From Kitagawia praeruptora (taxonomy: Eukaryota; Streptophyta; Magnoliopsida; Apiales; Apiaceae): a stretch of DNA of 64,000 nt. This document shows, one piece after another, positions 32,661 through 44,818 of the stretch. The position numbers and the translations under genes are program-made. The notes below the pieces were generated by a model, which searched no databases, had not been told where the DNA came from, and saw only the letters and a program-made list of their open reading frames with translations. Positions within the stretch are counted from its first letter, which is position 1. The number at the start of each line of letters is the position of its first letter. The stretch is taken from the NCBI GenBank assembly GCA_037693485.1, contig CM075353.1, forward strand, positions 5,590,001 to 5,654,000. Direction: 5' to 3'.

Positions 32661-34054
32661 TCAAAAATACTCCGATGAAAACGGAATATCCAATTTCTTG
32701 ATCATAAACTCGTCACCACAAAAAGTATCAAGAGTGTTAGTGGTTGTCTTTATCCTGCAGAAAGTCTCCAAACAAGCATTAGTAAAATAAAATATGTCAT
32801 TAATAACCAATAGAGAGAGTGCTTGTGCAGTTTTGGAAAACTTTGTGATAAAACAGCGATAAAATTCAACACCACGAAAATATTGAACTCCCTTGACATA
32901 AGGTGGAGGTTCTGGTGGTGGCTTTTCTTCACTCCTCACTTTCACTGGAGTCATTCGGATATCTTGGCTTATCACATCATTGTCTTATAAGACACTTCCA
33001 TCTTCTCCCTCTTCTCGAGCTTGAAACGTATGAGCCACTTTGTATGGATCCTCAACCAGAATTTGAGAAATATCATCTTGGACAATATTTGTTATCACAT
33101 CAACCTTGAAATAAGTGTTCTTGAGCAAAGAAGCCTTGTAAGTAGAGGCTAGATCGAGAGCAAATTTATCAATACATGGTAGCTGAGGCACAGGTTGTGG
33201 AAGAGAAACAACAACCATCTCTGTATTGCTTTCCTTTGTAGCCTCATCATCAGTCACATTGTCCTTGGTAGCAGCAACATCATTGATCTCGTCATCGGTG
33301 GCATGCTCCTTGTCTTTATCAATGGCCTCATCATCAACATACATGGAGAAACTATCATATTCCTGATCGCTTGTGAGATTGATAGCAATCAGGTCCTCTT
33401 CGGATCGGATAGATGATGATGGTAAATAGTCGAGCTGCCCTGTAGTAGAAGAGTTAGCCAACTGTGCAATTTGAGATTCAATCGCCAAACTTTGAGTTTC
33501 TAATTCTTCAAAACTCTTTAGCAGTTTATTCAAGATATCTCACATCTCATTTGTTTGATCAGCTTGCACATCTACGTTGGGTTGAGAAACATGTAGATCT
33601 TCTTGTAGAGGAGGATATTGATATTCTTGCTGTGGCGGTTGCTCATATGACTGATAATATTGTTGCTCAAACTGTTGCTGATTATGATATGAAAAATTTT
33701 GAGCACCATTGTCCTGGTAGTAAAAATCTGGTTGATTCACGCATTCTTGATCAAAAGTGTTTGAATACTGATTGTACCCATATCCTTCTTCAAAAGAATT
33801 CATTTGTCCACACTGAGCACTCTGAGAATTATAGACATTGTAAGAGCATTCAAAACCAAAGTGACCCTGCACACCGCAAATTTGACAGAAGTTGTAAGTT
33901 TTAGGGGCCACTTGTGACATCTCATTGGACACATAGTGGGCTCTGTAGGGTTGAATGAGGCAATTTCTCGAGTATGTGCCTCTACTAGGGAAGATAAGAG
34001 TGCAAGAGTATCAACTTCACCCATTGCAAACCTGTAGACACTCAACAAAGCCAA
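32661..34054 (-). pseudogene. N2 Gag-RT fusion remnant
   Basis: From about 34020 the minus strand gives GEVDTLALLSSLVEAHTREI, an Athila Gag block. After a frameshift near 33930 the frame 33932-32661 runs with only two in-frame stops, TGA at 33540-33542 and TAA at 32985-32987. It contains the zinc knuckle CQICGVQGHFGFEC, a Q/Y-rich segment and IESQIAQLANS. The last part has FYRCFITKFSKTAQALSLL and NACLETF, which match the region just after the RT catalytic core in Athila. So the N-terminal Gag domain, protease, most of RT, RNase H and integrase are deleted, and Gag was joined to the RT tail. It is not expected to be functional. Confidence 0.75.
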
Positions 34055-34177
34055 GAAAACGTAGTAAAATTTGCCTCAATTGGAACAAAAGTTCCAATGA
34101 GACAATGGAAACAATCTAAACAACTAAATTAAAATCAATAGAAACTCGCTGTCTCCCCGGCAGCGGAGCCAAAAACT

Positions 34178-35508
34178 TGATATGTCAAATTATACCTAAC
34201 CGCAAGCGCACGGTGTCTATTTCTAGTACAGATGGCAAGCGGGTCGAATCCACAAGGAGACAGGTTCTACTAATTCCTTTTCAGTTATCGCTAATTGTTT
34301 CAAGGGTCATACGAATATGTGAAATTATTAATTAACTAATTAAACTAAATTAACACTAATTAAACAGATGATAAACAAATTATTTAAAACCTAGGGCAAT
34401 CAGGTCCACCATGCTTACACAATTGGCTCTTAAGCTAAAGCAATCAATGTGATCCTATAACTAGAGTATGTTAATCTCTTCCAAGCATTCACACTCTCGA
34501 AACATTCAACACAATTAACCACTTTTAGTAATTCAATCAATCAGGTAATTAGAGTCAAGTTAATCTCTTCCAAGCATTAACGCTCTCAGAAATCCAATGA
34601 TGCTTCAGCACTCAAATTCAATTCTGCTAATCGTATGTGTGCCTCTAGTAAGTAAATCTCTCGATCCATACCCCTATTTGCATATAATTAATCCATGATA
34701 TCGGCCGATTACACAAATTAATGATTAAAACATATCAATCAGAATTAACCATAACCAATCAAATCACTGTGAAAATCATGCCAATATTAGTGCAAACATG
34801 GCTTCCCTTTAAATCCTAGAAATAATTACTCGCTAATAATTAAACAAGTAAAGCAACTCATAAAACAAGAAAACATAATTAAACTAATAAGAACAAAGAA
34901 AAGATTAAGAGAACAAAACCTTCAAACTTCAATGTTGTCACCCCAAAAGAAGAGTCATGGTGTTTCTCTACATCTCCAACTAATAATAATAATAATCTAC
35001 TCTAAAACTATATTATCTGATCTAATATTACATCCTTAATAATGTGTCCCAAGATGTGTTTATATAGCCTCTTGATTTAGCCTCTAAGCAATTGCCTTCT
35101 TAGAGTTGGAATAGAAGATGGCAAGTTTCCAAGCTTGGTTGTAAAATTCATAACTTCTTTTTCTCCTCTGTTTCTGGGCTCTTCCAATTGGATTTTGTTT
35201 ATTGGACCACCTCTGAATTGTAGATAATCCACAAGCTTCGCGTGGACAGTAAGATCGTCAAATTCTGACTTCTGGAACTCAAGATATGGCCCAAACAGTG
35301 CAGGCAGCCCATCTAGTCCAATAATTCCGAATTTTCATCTATTTTATCTCCAAATGAGCTCTTTTTGCTCCAAATCCTTCCAAGTCATGAATTCTTTATT
35401 TCCTATAATAAAACAATCAAATCTATTAAATAAAAATCCAAATCAATGCAAAACACAATAAATATGAGAATAAAATCATCTAAAATATATATAAAATATA
35501 CTCTATCA
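34178..35508 (-). repeat. N2 5' LTR
   Basis: 1331 bp, next to the primer site at 34154-34171. TATA candidate on the minus strand near 35065-35075 (complement of 'gtttatatagcctc'). Confidence 0.93.
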
Positions 35509-35513
35509 AGAGA

Positions 35514-37199
35514 ATCTATTAAGATACCAAACAAATGCGTGTGGATGCATGAAACACCAAGTGAATCCTTTTGGGCTCTAAGTGAACCTATACGGGCACA
35601 TAGAGAATCCATAAGGGCACTAGGTCAATACATGGATATGCTTAGGGAACCTGGTGAGTCCTTCTAGGCTCTAAGTGAATCCTTGGATGGAGCACAAAGA
35701 GAATCCAGAAGGGCACTAGATTAATTCTCTACAGGCCTGGAGCTCTTGCTGTAAGCACACTTTCCTCTATTCAGGTATCGGCTGGTTGGGTACTTCAAGT
35801 AGGAAGCTGCTAATCAGAAACTAACAATTGGCTTCGAACAAATGTCAATGAACCTGGAAGCTATTACATACAAGCTTCAGGTATATATCAATGAACCTGC
35901 AAGACGTCAATTACAAGAGAATAACGAGTAATCTACTAGACACATATAAATACAACTAGACCTGAAAGCTACTACCTATGAGCTTCAGGTGAGAAACACG
36001 GAACCTCTTAACTAAAGGTAAATACATGGAACCTGTAAGCTACAGGTAAATATCAAAGAACCTGCGAGGTGCAGGTAAATATCAAGGAACCTGCGAGGTG
36101 CAGGTAAATATTAAGGAACCTGTAACCTGTTAGGTACATGTTCATTCTAACATCAAGAAACATAATCATAGCTTTATCGCATATAAGACCTCAATAACAT
36201 AAATATCTAAGCATGCTTTATTAACAGAAAGAGTTTGTTGCGCGTACTGGGGAGGTTTTCTACGAATATGTAAGCATAAAAGGAGAGGTATCACCTGGAT
36301 CTTTCTGTAGACTGATCAGAAGTGAAGTGGAAGCCTCCGTTAAGATTTGAAAACTCATTGACGTGTTCATGATGCAAGCATGCTGCTCTTCAAGATACCA
36401 AGCCAAATCAATCTGTAAGTTTCTTGAACCAAAGATGAGCTTTGAAGTTCCAAAACTGCATCCTAGCCGTGAGGTTCCTGGATTTGATGGTGAGGTTCTT
36501 GGACCTGAATTGTTAAATTTGTGAAATCTTCAATTTTCAAACTATTCCTATAGTAATTATACTACCCCCCAGTTCTTCAGGGAAGCTTGTCTTTGATGAA
36601 GAACTAACTCCAAGAAGCTTCACAATTCTTCAATAATTTCTAATAAGTCGTTGAATATTCATCCATGAAGTTGAGTACTGTGTGTTTTCTTCAAGATGCT
36701 CATATCAGATTCTTGTAGCAACTCTTCATCAAAATCTTCAACTATGTCGAATTTTCCTTAACGCTCGAACATATATTATAATTTCTTCACATCATTCCTG
36801 CTTGTAGCTTTAACATATCTTCTCTTTTCTTCTTTAACTTTCTCACGAAACATGTTGAGAATGAACCTCTATACAAATATCCCAATACAGCACCTCTAAG
36901 CTTACGCGAGCTAACTCATTGTAAGAAACAAGAGATACTTAAAGAGATTACTTGTGATGTATTTCTCGCAGGTCACTGAATTGAATGATGTATGTTCCTT
37001 GTTTTACAAGCTAAATATAAGCTCATGTATGACGTAATACAAGGAAAAGAACTACTCGTAATTTCGTTGAAAACTACTCGAAAGAAATAGGTTTGCTTAC
37101 TAGGGAGGTATACATGCACTACCCCCAGTTCTAAGAAGGAAATACATATATAAATAAAGGTCTCTCAACTCTACTTTAAGGAAGCTCTCCAACTTTCAG
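35514..37199 (-). other. Noncoding region of element B between Gag and N2
   Basis: No domain was found. 'aagtgaatcc' words occur at 35570-35700, a hairpin series at 35850-36140, and G-run complements (polypurine-like, minus GGGGGGTAGT) at about 36565 and 37122. The expected protease and pol are absent. Confidence 0.6.
35852..36137 (-). repeat. Series of short hairpins, partly 29-bp tandem
   Basis: Inverted repeats occur at 35852-35882 (ACCTGGAAGCT / AGCTTCAGGT), 35960-35990 (ACCTGAA / TTCAGGT), 36031-36047 (ACCTGTA / TACAGGT), 36060-36076 and 36089-36105 (ACCTGC / GCAGGT). The last units are spaced 29 bp and linked by 'aaatatcaaggaa'. The stem sequences differ between units but stay complementary. 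Confidence 0.8.
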
Positions 37200-38645
37200 C
37201 TACTGGTCCCCTCGAGCTATCCATTCCGCGAGCTTCCCGTCTTTAATCAATTCCTCAATTTGGTCTTTTAGTGCTCTACATTCGGAAGTATCATGGCAAT
37301 TATCCTCATGGAAGTCACAATATTTCTTCAGATCTTTCCTTGCTCCTACAGGTAAAGGTGTAGGCTTCACAAATATTCCTTCTTTCCCATAAACCATGAA
37401 GATGTGGTCTACTGGAGCGACCAAAGAGGTATAATTGTCGCGCTTTGTCTTCAAATTTGCTTTACTTCTTTTGGAGGAAGCTCGATCCCCAATAACATGC
37501 GCTTGCGGGCTTGGAGACCTCTCTCGCTTGATTCCCTTATGACTAGCTTCATCTCCAAGATCTTCTATTTCTCTCAGCTTCAACAAGGATTCCTCCACAC
37601 ATTTATACAATTTAGCTTGTTTATAGACTAGTGTACCAGGTTCACGTACTTGTAACTCCTTCCAGAAGTCTAAACCAGCTCTAACTCCAGCAATCAGGAA
37701 GCTCATAATGACCTCGTCAGGAGCTTTCTTAACTCTGGGAACCTCTGCATTGAAACGTTTGAGGTACTCTGTCAAGGTCTCATCTGCTCTCTGTTTGATG
37801 TTGGCCAAGGTATTGGTTGGGGGTGCAAAAGTGATGGAAGCTCTAAACTGAGTAACGAAGAGTTTCCCCATATTCTCCAAGGAATTTATAGAATCTGATG
37901 GTAACCTCTTAAACCACTGATGAGCTCCACCATAAAGAGTTGCAGCCAATAATCTACACCTTGTTGGCTCCTTAACTTGATAAACATCCATCTCGGTATT
38001 GAAACGACCCAGATACTCCACAGGATCCGTAGTGCCATCAAATTTAAACTCATTTGACATACGATAGGATTTAGGTAACGGGGATTTTCTAACCTTCTTA
38101 GTGAATGGAGATGAGGTCATCGCACCTGTTATTGACTGCTTTTCTTCCTTGAGTTTCACTAGAATCTTCTTGATGTCTTCAGCATGCAAATCACCAGCTC
38201 TATCGTCCTTTGCTTCCTTATCTTTATCATCGGCTTCCTGTGAATCTGCTATACACGAATCGTTCACGATCTCGACTGAACTTGAATCATCTTTAATTAT
38301 CTCGATGGAAGGTTTCTTATCAGGAGGTTGTTTATCCTTCGGTTCACCATCTTCTTCACCTTCAGTATCTTTCTTTGGGTCTTCAATCTCCTCCTCAGCC
38401 TTTTCTTCACGTTCTTCTTCATCAACTCCTAACTGCTTAGGAATAATCTTAGCTTTTTTACCCTTCTTACCAGCTGTTAACTTCGACTTCTTCTTCTTCT
38501 TCGATGTTATTTGTTCGAGGGTTGTAAGCCTTTCTTCAATCGACTTTAGATGCTCTAGGACGTCAGTAGGAGTAATCTTCTTCACTTTTGGGGTTTGATC
38601 TTTCTCTACAGATTGTGTTGCTTCGCTATCAGAACTGCCTGCCAT
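37200..38645 (-). CDS. Element B Gag (Tat lineage, 481 aa)
   Basis: I start at the ATG giving MAGSSDSEATQS (38645) because element C has the matching MSGNSDSEATR; the frame is open 15 codons further, into the primer-site region. A lysine- and glutamate-rich N-terminal half (KKKKKSKL, acidic repeats) is followed by the Gag core: FKFDGTTDPVEYLGRFNTEM, YGGAHQWFKRLP, LFVTQFRAS, ETLTEYLKRFNAEV. Near the end YCDFHEDNCHDTSECRAL is the modified zinc knuckle of Tat elements. The frame ends ...LAEWIARGDQ, close to where element C has an in-frame TAG. It is uninterrupted, so it could be translated if transcribed. No protease or pol frame follows. Confidence 0.9.
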   Translation of the reverse strand: MAGSSDSEATQSVEKDQTPKVKKITPTDVLEHLKSIEERLTTLEQITSKKKKKSKLTAGKKGKKAKIIPKQLGVDEEEREEKAEEEIEDPKKDTEGEEDGEPKDKQPPDKKPSIEIIKDDSSSVEIVNDSCIADSQEADDKDKEAKDDRAGDLHAEDIKKILVKLKEEKQSITGAMTSSPFTKKVRKSPLPKSYRMSNEFKFDGTTDPVEYLGRFNTEMDVYQVKEPTRCRLLAATLYGGAHQWFKRLPSDSINSLENMGKLFVTQFRASITFAPPTNTLANIKQRADETLTEYLKRFNAEVPRVKKAPDEVIMSFLIAGVRAGLDFWKELQVREPGTLVYKQAKLYKCVEESLLKLREIEDLGDEASHKGIKRERSPSPQAHVIGDRASSKRSKANLKTKRDNYTSLVAPVDHIFMVYGKEGIFVKPTPLPVGARKDLKKYCDFHEDNCHDTSECRALKDQIEELIKDGKLAEWIARGDQ

Positions 38646-38690
38646 CTTTCCACTCTTAAGATTATAACTCTCCCCTCCTTCTAGCACCAA

Positions 38691-39520
38691 TGTTGATGAG
38701 TGGATTTCGTAACAACTTTTGAGAGGTTTATGGCGAGTTATAAAGGCTAACGATCAACTAATCTATGGAGAATGGAGGTTTTTTTGTAGGGGTTAAACTG
38801 AGCTCGAGAGCGTTTACAAGAATCTCGCGAGTTCCTTTGAGGCTTGTGTCGTGTGTTCTCAAGAATCTCGTAGGTGTATTGCGAGGCTTGTAAAACATGT
38901 TAGCAAGAATCTCATAGGTGTCTCGCAAGGCTTGTAACCGTGTTCTCAAGGTGCCTACGTACCCTTGTATATATAGGGATCAAGTTCACGTAGTTCTTTT
39001 TAGACTAGAAGTCTGGTTAGGCAGCAATATTCTAGGTTCCTAATTCGTGGGGACCTCCTTTTCTCCAGATTTTAGCCACGAATAGGCGACCTAAGTCGAA
39101 TAGAACTCGAGTTCTAGTCCGACTTGGGATATGTTTACAAGTTCTCGTCCTATTAGATGTATTCAAGGATCATCTGTGCCCAAGGAATACATTCCAATAA
39201 GGAGTTGATGTTCACGACTTGCTCCTAAAGAATAGGAGGCTTAATCATACTAGAATTCTGTTGGATTAAATCTGTTCTCGTACAGGAAGCTGTCTCTCAG
39301 GAACCTGTCTGCAGGAACCTGTTTCTCGGGAAGCTGTCTGCAGGAAGCTGTCTCTTGGGAAGCTGTCTCTCGGGAACCTGAACCTGTCCAGATCCATTTC
39401 AAATGCTATTTAGCCCCATTTAACTTAAGGGACCTCAATCATAACCCATATTACTCATAGGGATTGGATCCTTAAGCCTAATGGGCCTAAATCTAGCTCA
39501 TGGAGATTTTGGGCACAACA
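38691..39520 (-). repeat. Element B 5' LTR
   Basis: 830 bp, TGTTGATGAGTGG to GGGCACAACA. The core GCCTACGTACCC, TTGTATATATAGGG, ATCAAG, ACGTAGTTCT (38950-39000) contains the TATA box on the minus strand. The primer-site-like minus sequence TTGGTGCTAGAAGGAGGGG is at 38672-38690. The right flank CTATT has no surviving partner on the left. Confidence 0.9.
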
Positions 39521-40782
39521 CTATTCTTTAGTGAGGTTTCGATGGTTTTTGCTTTTCGAACAGCAGCAGTGGCTATGTTCATCTTACCTTCCATAGCAGT
39601 CAACTCTTCCTTCAACCTTGAAACTTCTCCTTGTAACCGGAGATCATATTGAGTTTTCTCAGCAATATCATCGCAAAAGCGGAGAGTAAAGAAATCATTT
39701 TGGGAGCCGAGAACCTCATGACATGCATAGCTTCGGTGGTATCCATTTTAGCCCAGCTGGCAACCGCTTCTGGAAGCACGTGTGTGTCAATCAAGTCTTT
39801 GAATTGATTCTGTGCCACAGCTGATTCAACCTTCACAGCCTTGCCTTTCTTCATGGACCGAGTCTGAGAACTCCCAGAAAGATCAAGAGTAGTCTGATCA
39901 AGCTTGCGTTTGGAGGAGTTTGATGGCTGGTTCTGAGTAGATGTTGGGGTATGAACTTGACTTATAGGAGTTGCAACAAGCGGAACCTCCTTATTCTCAA
40001 TCTTAAAAACTTCTTCAACGTTCTTGGATCTTTTTACGAAAGAAGGAACCTTGGGAGCCATACCTGTGAATACAGAGTCAGAAAATAAATCAGGGTAGAC
40101 AAAGAGCATGATATAAATGGACATAGTTACAGGAATGCAGTAAAGACAAATAAAATAAAGCATTACCAGGGGAAGCAGGGAGAAAACCTAAGGTGACGAG
40201 ATTCTCAGGCGTTAATAGAATCATACAATCCCTAAGGGATGAAGAATGTTTAAAGCCTCTTCAGCTCTTTGAAGGAAGACTCCAGAAAGAAATGTTTGTT
40301 TGGGAACATGAGGATGACGATTGAATTGGAAACGGACAGGGGGACAATCATAGCAATAAAGAAATTGCTCCTGCCATTGGTCAAAGTTTTGTTTAATGCC
40401 TTTTATACACTGACCTTGATGACAAGGCCAGGCAGTTAGATAAAAACAACCGGAACCCTTTCCATATCTTTCAATCTGAAGAAATAACCTAACTCAGGTG
40501 CAGATAAAGGAGTGGTGAACAGACTGGAGTACAGAATATATGTGCTCATGGCTAGCCTGTAGGAATTGGGAGTCAGTTGGAGAGGGGCTAAGCCATAAAA
40601 GTCGAGAACTTCTTGCAAAAAAGGATGGAGGGGGAAGTAGACACCCACTCTAAAAAAAGCGACAGAGGTCACTGCATTAGGAATACCACGTTCAGGAACT
40701 TTAGTGTCAAACCTGTGAGCCCTCTCACCAGGTTCTGGAACAATGATCGGACAGGTTGGACGAACACATTCTTCCCACAACT
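39521..40782 (-). pseudogene. Element D: fragment of a Tat antisense gene (aORF1 end, intron, aORF2 start)
   Basis: On the minus strand, 40780 to about 40167 encodes the C-terminal half of the antisense ORF1 protein (GVYFPLHPFLQEVLDFYGLA, QLTPNSYRLAMSTYILY), and 40063 to 39521 encodes antisense ORF2 (MAPKVPSFVKRSKNVEEVFK, then LKEELTAMEGK). Between them is a 103-bp intron (40064-40166) with GTAATG donor and TTCACAG acceptor; joining gives ...PASPG followed by MAPK in one frame. Several frameshifts are present (near 40450 and 39700). It is homologous to the plus-strand gene in element C at 45364-47419. The ends are cut by element B on the left and the LTR at 40783 on the right. Confidence 0.8.
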
Positions 40783-43441
40783 TGTAAGAACCCAGATTTT
40801 TCGGTAGAATTAAAACTTTTCTTATTAAGAATAAGTGTATACGTGAATAGTGTTGTCATGCGTGAATAGTGATTTTGAGGATTAAGAAAAATTTTCATGT
40901 CATCTATGTACGAGACATAGGATGGATATTCTGAAGTCATATTAGTGATCTACAGAGCAAATAAGTGTATGCAAAGACGATCATAATTCGGAAATTCCAA
41001 TTTGTATTTCGGTGTAATATTTGACTGGGCAGTGAATTATATATTATTATATTCAATAAATGAGATATTAATTTTGAGGAATTAAGGATTTAATATGTTA
41101 GGATTTTATTATATTTGATTTGAGGATTTAGAACGAAAACCTCTGAGACAGTGAAATGCACGTTCTAGAAACCGCTGAGTTATTAAAACGAGATTAAGCG
41201 ATTGAGCGAACGAATCATGGATTAAGGATATGGTATATCAAGAGTCAAAGGAAGGATTTATTAAAAAGATTTAAGGGATTTAAATCCAAGAATTATAAAG
41301 GAGGATTAAATATATTAGTGTTATTATTAAGAAGGTTTCCGGTAAAACCCAAAGTAGAAATCCTTGAGATATTCTTTCGAACGATTAGCGAAATTGAGCA
41401 ATAACCGGACAAAAGAAATAACCAGAGGAAGCAAGAGTCATGCATAAGCCACTAGAAAATATTTAGAAACTAAGTGGGCTCAAGTAACTAGCTTGGTTAT
41501 GGAATGAACAAGTACTTAGCTAAATCCAACTCCAAGTTAGCTAGCAACCATTTAAAACACAACACATGTCTTGCCCAATTGCATCATCTAGTGCATCACA
41601 CTCCACTAACACAACCAAGATGAGATATTATCTATCAAAGGATCACTTTATGCATTATTACCACAAAACAAATCAAGAAAACACAATCTCTCTCCATTTT
41701 CTTAAACCTGCCCAGCAAGAAGCACTATGAAATAAAAATTCATATCTCCCAATCTAGAGAGTCTAAAATCACCATATTTTAACTATAGCTTCTCCACTCC
41801 ATGGGCAAGGTTCGTTCAAAATTTCATTGCAATCCAAGTAGTATAACCTAGTCAAATCCATGCTCAAAGTTGGGAAACCCAATCTGACCAGTTTCTATCC
41901 AGTATGAAAAACGGGTTCAAAACCATAGCTTCCAAGATTCAAATTTCATGATCTATAGCTCAAAACAAAGCTTATGAAGAACCCAAGATGTGGTAAAAGT
42001 TTGAGAGCTAAACTCTTGTTTTTCGATTTTTTATGATTTTTACAAGTTGAGTGATGAATAGTGTTCTTCAAGAACTAATCTGGTTTTCTTTGATTCTTAT
42101 GGTTGATTTAGCTAGCTTTAAACCACTCAAGGATCATACAAAGCTTAGTGAGGCTAGAAAATACTCCAAGGAAGGTAGACCTCTTGAAACCCTAGCATTT
42201 GATTTGAGATTTATATATGTTTTTTATGGTTTTATCCTTGTATGATTATAGTGGTGATTATAAGCATGATTATGTAGTTAGTTATGTGATTTAAGAAGCA
42301 TGATGATTTTGAGGTTAAGATCAGTGGTTCTAGGGTTTGTTGAGATGAGAATCATGTTTATAAATTGTATTGATGCCCGGTGTGGCTTGGTGGGATGATT
42401 ATGATTTTTGGAACGTCCGAATTATAGCCGTCGTAATGCCGAATTTTTGTTAACACTTAGAAACCGAGCATGGCAGTTAATATAAATTCCTGACCTTGGT
42501 AATGTTATGACTTGTCCTTGTATATCTCGAGCCATAGATCGTTTTGGCATGAGAATTGAAACATTCCGACTTACGGTTTAGGAGTTATGGTCAAATTACT
42601 AAAATTGGTTCGAAACCGTAAGTAAAAGTTAGTAACTTGAATTGAACCCTCGTAAAGCATGTTAATCAGTGGCGAATCTTGGTAAATAAATACTAGAGAT
42701 CATGTGGAAGGTATGAGAGAAAACCACATGTTAAATGGATCGTTTTTCGATTTTATAAAAATGTTCGAATCAAGGTTAAGTGCGAAGGAACCCCTTAGAG
42801 CACTTGGCTATAACTTTGAGAACCACTTAGTAAAACGAGCGAACGAGATCCAATTGCTAAAACGAATCTTCGACCTAAGTATTTGTTGATTAACATGGAC
42901 CTAGTACGAGCCTAAAGCAAGCTAGTAGTACCATAGTTGTGTCTCGCTTATGTGTTTAAGCGTTGATGTATAAATAGAGTATCCAAGGGATTAACCTAAT
43001 GTTTTCTTTGACCTTGTCTAGATTGTTCGACATTGTCACGTGCCCTACTACTTCTCGAATACCAGGCAAGTGTTCTAAACCATACTTTGTAGTATTGGTT
43101 CTATATTCCTGTTTTGCCATGTATAGAGTTACACAGTTTTGCAGTTATTGCTTATATTGCTATGTATATAGTTGGCCTTCTGATTCACTTACAAGATTTG
43201 AGATGAATAGTTATGAACCGGTGGATCTTGTAGCTCTAAGTATAAGAGCATAATTATTGTGTTCGACTCTAGACCGAGAGTCGGTATTTTGATATATATA
43301 AATAGTCGTGGAAACCCGGAGGGATTCCAGCGGCAAAGTGCTATGTATTCTAAGGAATGTTATTTAGTATCATTATTAAAATTCCAAAAAGTATTTATTA
43401 CTTGGTAAAGACTCAAGGATTGTTATTTGAGTATTATCTCA
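40783..43441 (+). mobile_element. Element E: long chromovirus-like LTR, left part
   Basis: It starts TGTAAGAACCC directly inside the D antisense ORF1 frame, so it inserted there. The 2.7 kb are AT-rich without coding domains. A TATA-like ATATATATAAATAG lies near 43294. It continues beyond element C at 56240-56300. The TGTAA start and comparison with 56301 suggest a Ty3 chromovirus LTR. The short open frames (for example 42051-42245 and 42999-43253) have no recognisable domain. Confidence 0.45.
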
Positions 43442-44305
43442 TGTTGATGAGTGGATTTCGTAATCAACTTATGTGAGGTCTACAGGTAGTTGTATAGGCT
43501 AGCGATCAACTGTTCTATGAAAAGGTTTGGGTTGTGTTTGTGGGGGTTGAGCTGAGCTCGAGGGTATCTCCAATAATCTCAGGTGCCTTTAGAGAAAATC
43601 AGAGAACTTAATGTGTCGTACCCTGAGGTGCCTACGTACCCTTGTATATATAGGGATCAAGCTCACGTAGTTCTAGTATGATTCTTTCTCTTACTGGAAT
43701 AGCTATATTCGGTCACCTAGTTCGTGTTGGACTCAGGTTCCTTTAGAGCCTTTCGCGAACTAGTTGGCTAAGTAGAGTAGAACTCGAGTTCGTACCCCAC
43801 TATGATTCTCTCATTGGTTAGAGTTATTCTAGGATCATCTGCGCCCTAGAATTATACTCAGATACCAATTCATTTATCTGTTCTAGATGGCTTCTAGAAC
43901 TTTCTGTTGGCAACTCATAGGAACCTGGTGCTCAGGAACCTACATCTCAGGAGCCTGTTTCTCAGGAACATCCTTATTTCGGGACATATCGTTTAGGGAC
44001 CTCCCTTTGAGTGTCAGTACCTGCACAAATAACAAACTAGTTAGACTGGATAACTCTTCACATGTTTTTATCATCTCTATGGCTGTTGCTATGTTAACTC
44101 GAACTCTTTTGCTTGGAGGAACCTGGTCTTCTAGTGCTCTGCTCAGCTTCCTGACCATTGGGAACCTCCTGATACTCATACTTCCTTAGTCATTTCTTCT
44201 ATTTGATCTTCATAACTCCTACTGGGTCAATCTTCTAGCTTGTATGGACCGAACCCTATAGATTAATGGGCCTAAATCTAGTCCATGGAGATTTTGGGCA
44301 CAACA
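43442..44305 (-). repeat. Element C 3' LTR
   Basis: 864 bp, followed by AGTACCCCCCGGTTCC (polypurine tract on the minus strand). Contains three adjacent 'caggaacct'-type words at 43918-43970. Confidence 0.96.
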
Positions 44306-44788
44306 AGTACCCCCCGGTTCCTTGAAATCATGTAATGTGAAAGGAACCTATTCTAATTCTACGATCAAAGGTTTAATGTTAAACCATCCTGGTAACTATA
44401 TCTCGCTTCAACATTGTATATCCAAGCCTACATGAGCTAACTCGGTATAGGAAACAGGACATAGAATATTTTCAGCTTGATATAATCTTGAGTAAGCTTC
44501 CTTTGTATTAAGGAACCTGTTACTTCGTTATTTCCTTCTTCTTGCTCCAGCTCTCGAAATCTACTTTATGTTTGTATTCAACTTCTCAGGGAATCTAACT
44601 TGTTACTCAACTTCACGCCTCTTTAAATTTAATAATTTAAGAGGGGATAATGGTTGGTTGTAAAAGATAATTCAAAATTTGAATTAAACTTATCACTTAC
44701 CAAGGCTGTAGTTAATGTGTAAGTTCCCAAGGTTCACGCGCTTCTCACGCGTGTACCTCTTCATTTTACCGCTCCAGTAATACGCTGC

Positions 44789-44818
44789 CACGTGTACGGA
44801 GCTGTCTTGATTATAAAC
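44789..44818 (+). promoter_or_regulatory. Putative plus-strand (antisense) promoter in element C
   Basis: A G-box CACGTG at 44789-44794 and a TATA-like TTATAAAC at 44811-44818 precede the predicted leader exon by about 30 bp. A second palindromic word, CACGCGTG, is at 44746-44753. This arrangement suggests that the antisense ORFs have their own promoter; it is inference from motifs and spacing. Confidence 0.5.

Larger units (their letters stand above)
28085..35508 (-). mobile_element. N2: deleted Athila-type LTR retrotransposon, minus strand
   Basis: The two 1331-bp LTRs are 28085-29415 (3') and 34178-35508 (5'). They have TGATA...TATCA ends, and AGAGA on both sides (28080-28084, 35509-35513) is the target duplication. 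The primer site at 34154-34171 (minus TGGCTCCGCTGCCGGGGA) is of tRNA-Asp type with two mismatches. The coding part is a degraded fusion of C-terminal Gag and a scrap of RT. Roughly two dozen LTR differences make it older than N1. The long noncoding region is colinear with that of N1. Confidence 0.93.
25330..39520 (-). mobile_element. Element B: Tat-lineage gag-only element, minus strand, left LTR truncated, N2 inserted
   Basis: The 5' LTR is 38691-39520 (830 bp). The 3' LTR survives only as 25330-25588, matching 39262-39520. Without the N2 insertion the rest is about 6.8 kb. It codes for Gag (37200-38645) and nothing else that I recognise; the remaining 35514-37199 and 25589-28084 are noncoding and rich in short repeats. 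The LTR ends (TGTTGATGAGTGG, GGGCACAACA) match those of element C. Its right flank is the antisense frame of element D, so B inserted into D. It is nonautonomous. Confidence 0.85.

Noticed and set aside
38101..38598. Plus-strand frame opposite element B Gag
   Set aside because: Serine- and phenylalanine-rich shadow of the lysine/glutamate-rich Gag segment; a similar shadow lies at 54811-55277 in C.
43887..44189. A 100-aa protein gene repeated at 55816-56118
   Set aside because: Both copies are LTR sequence of element C; the frame is built from 'aggaacctg' words and has no known domain.
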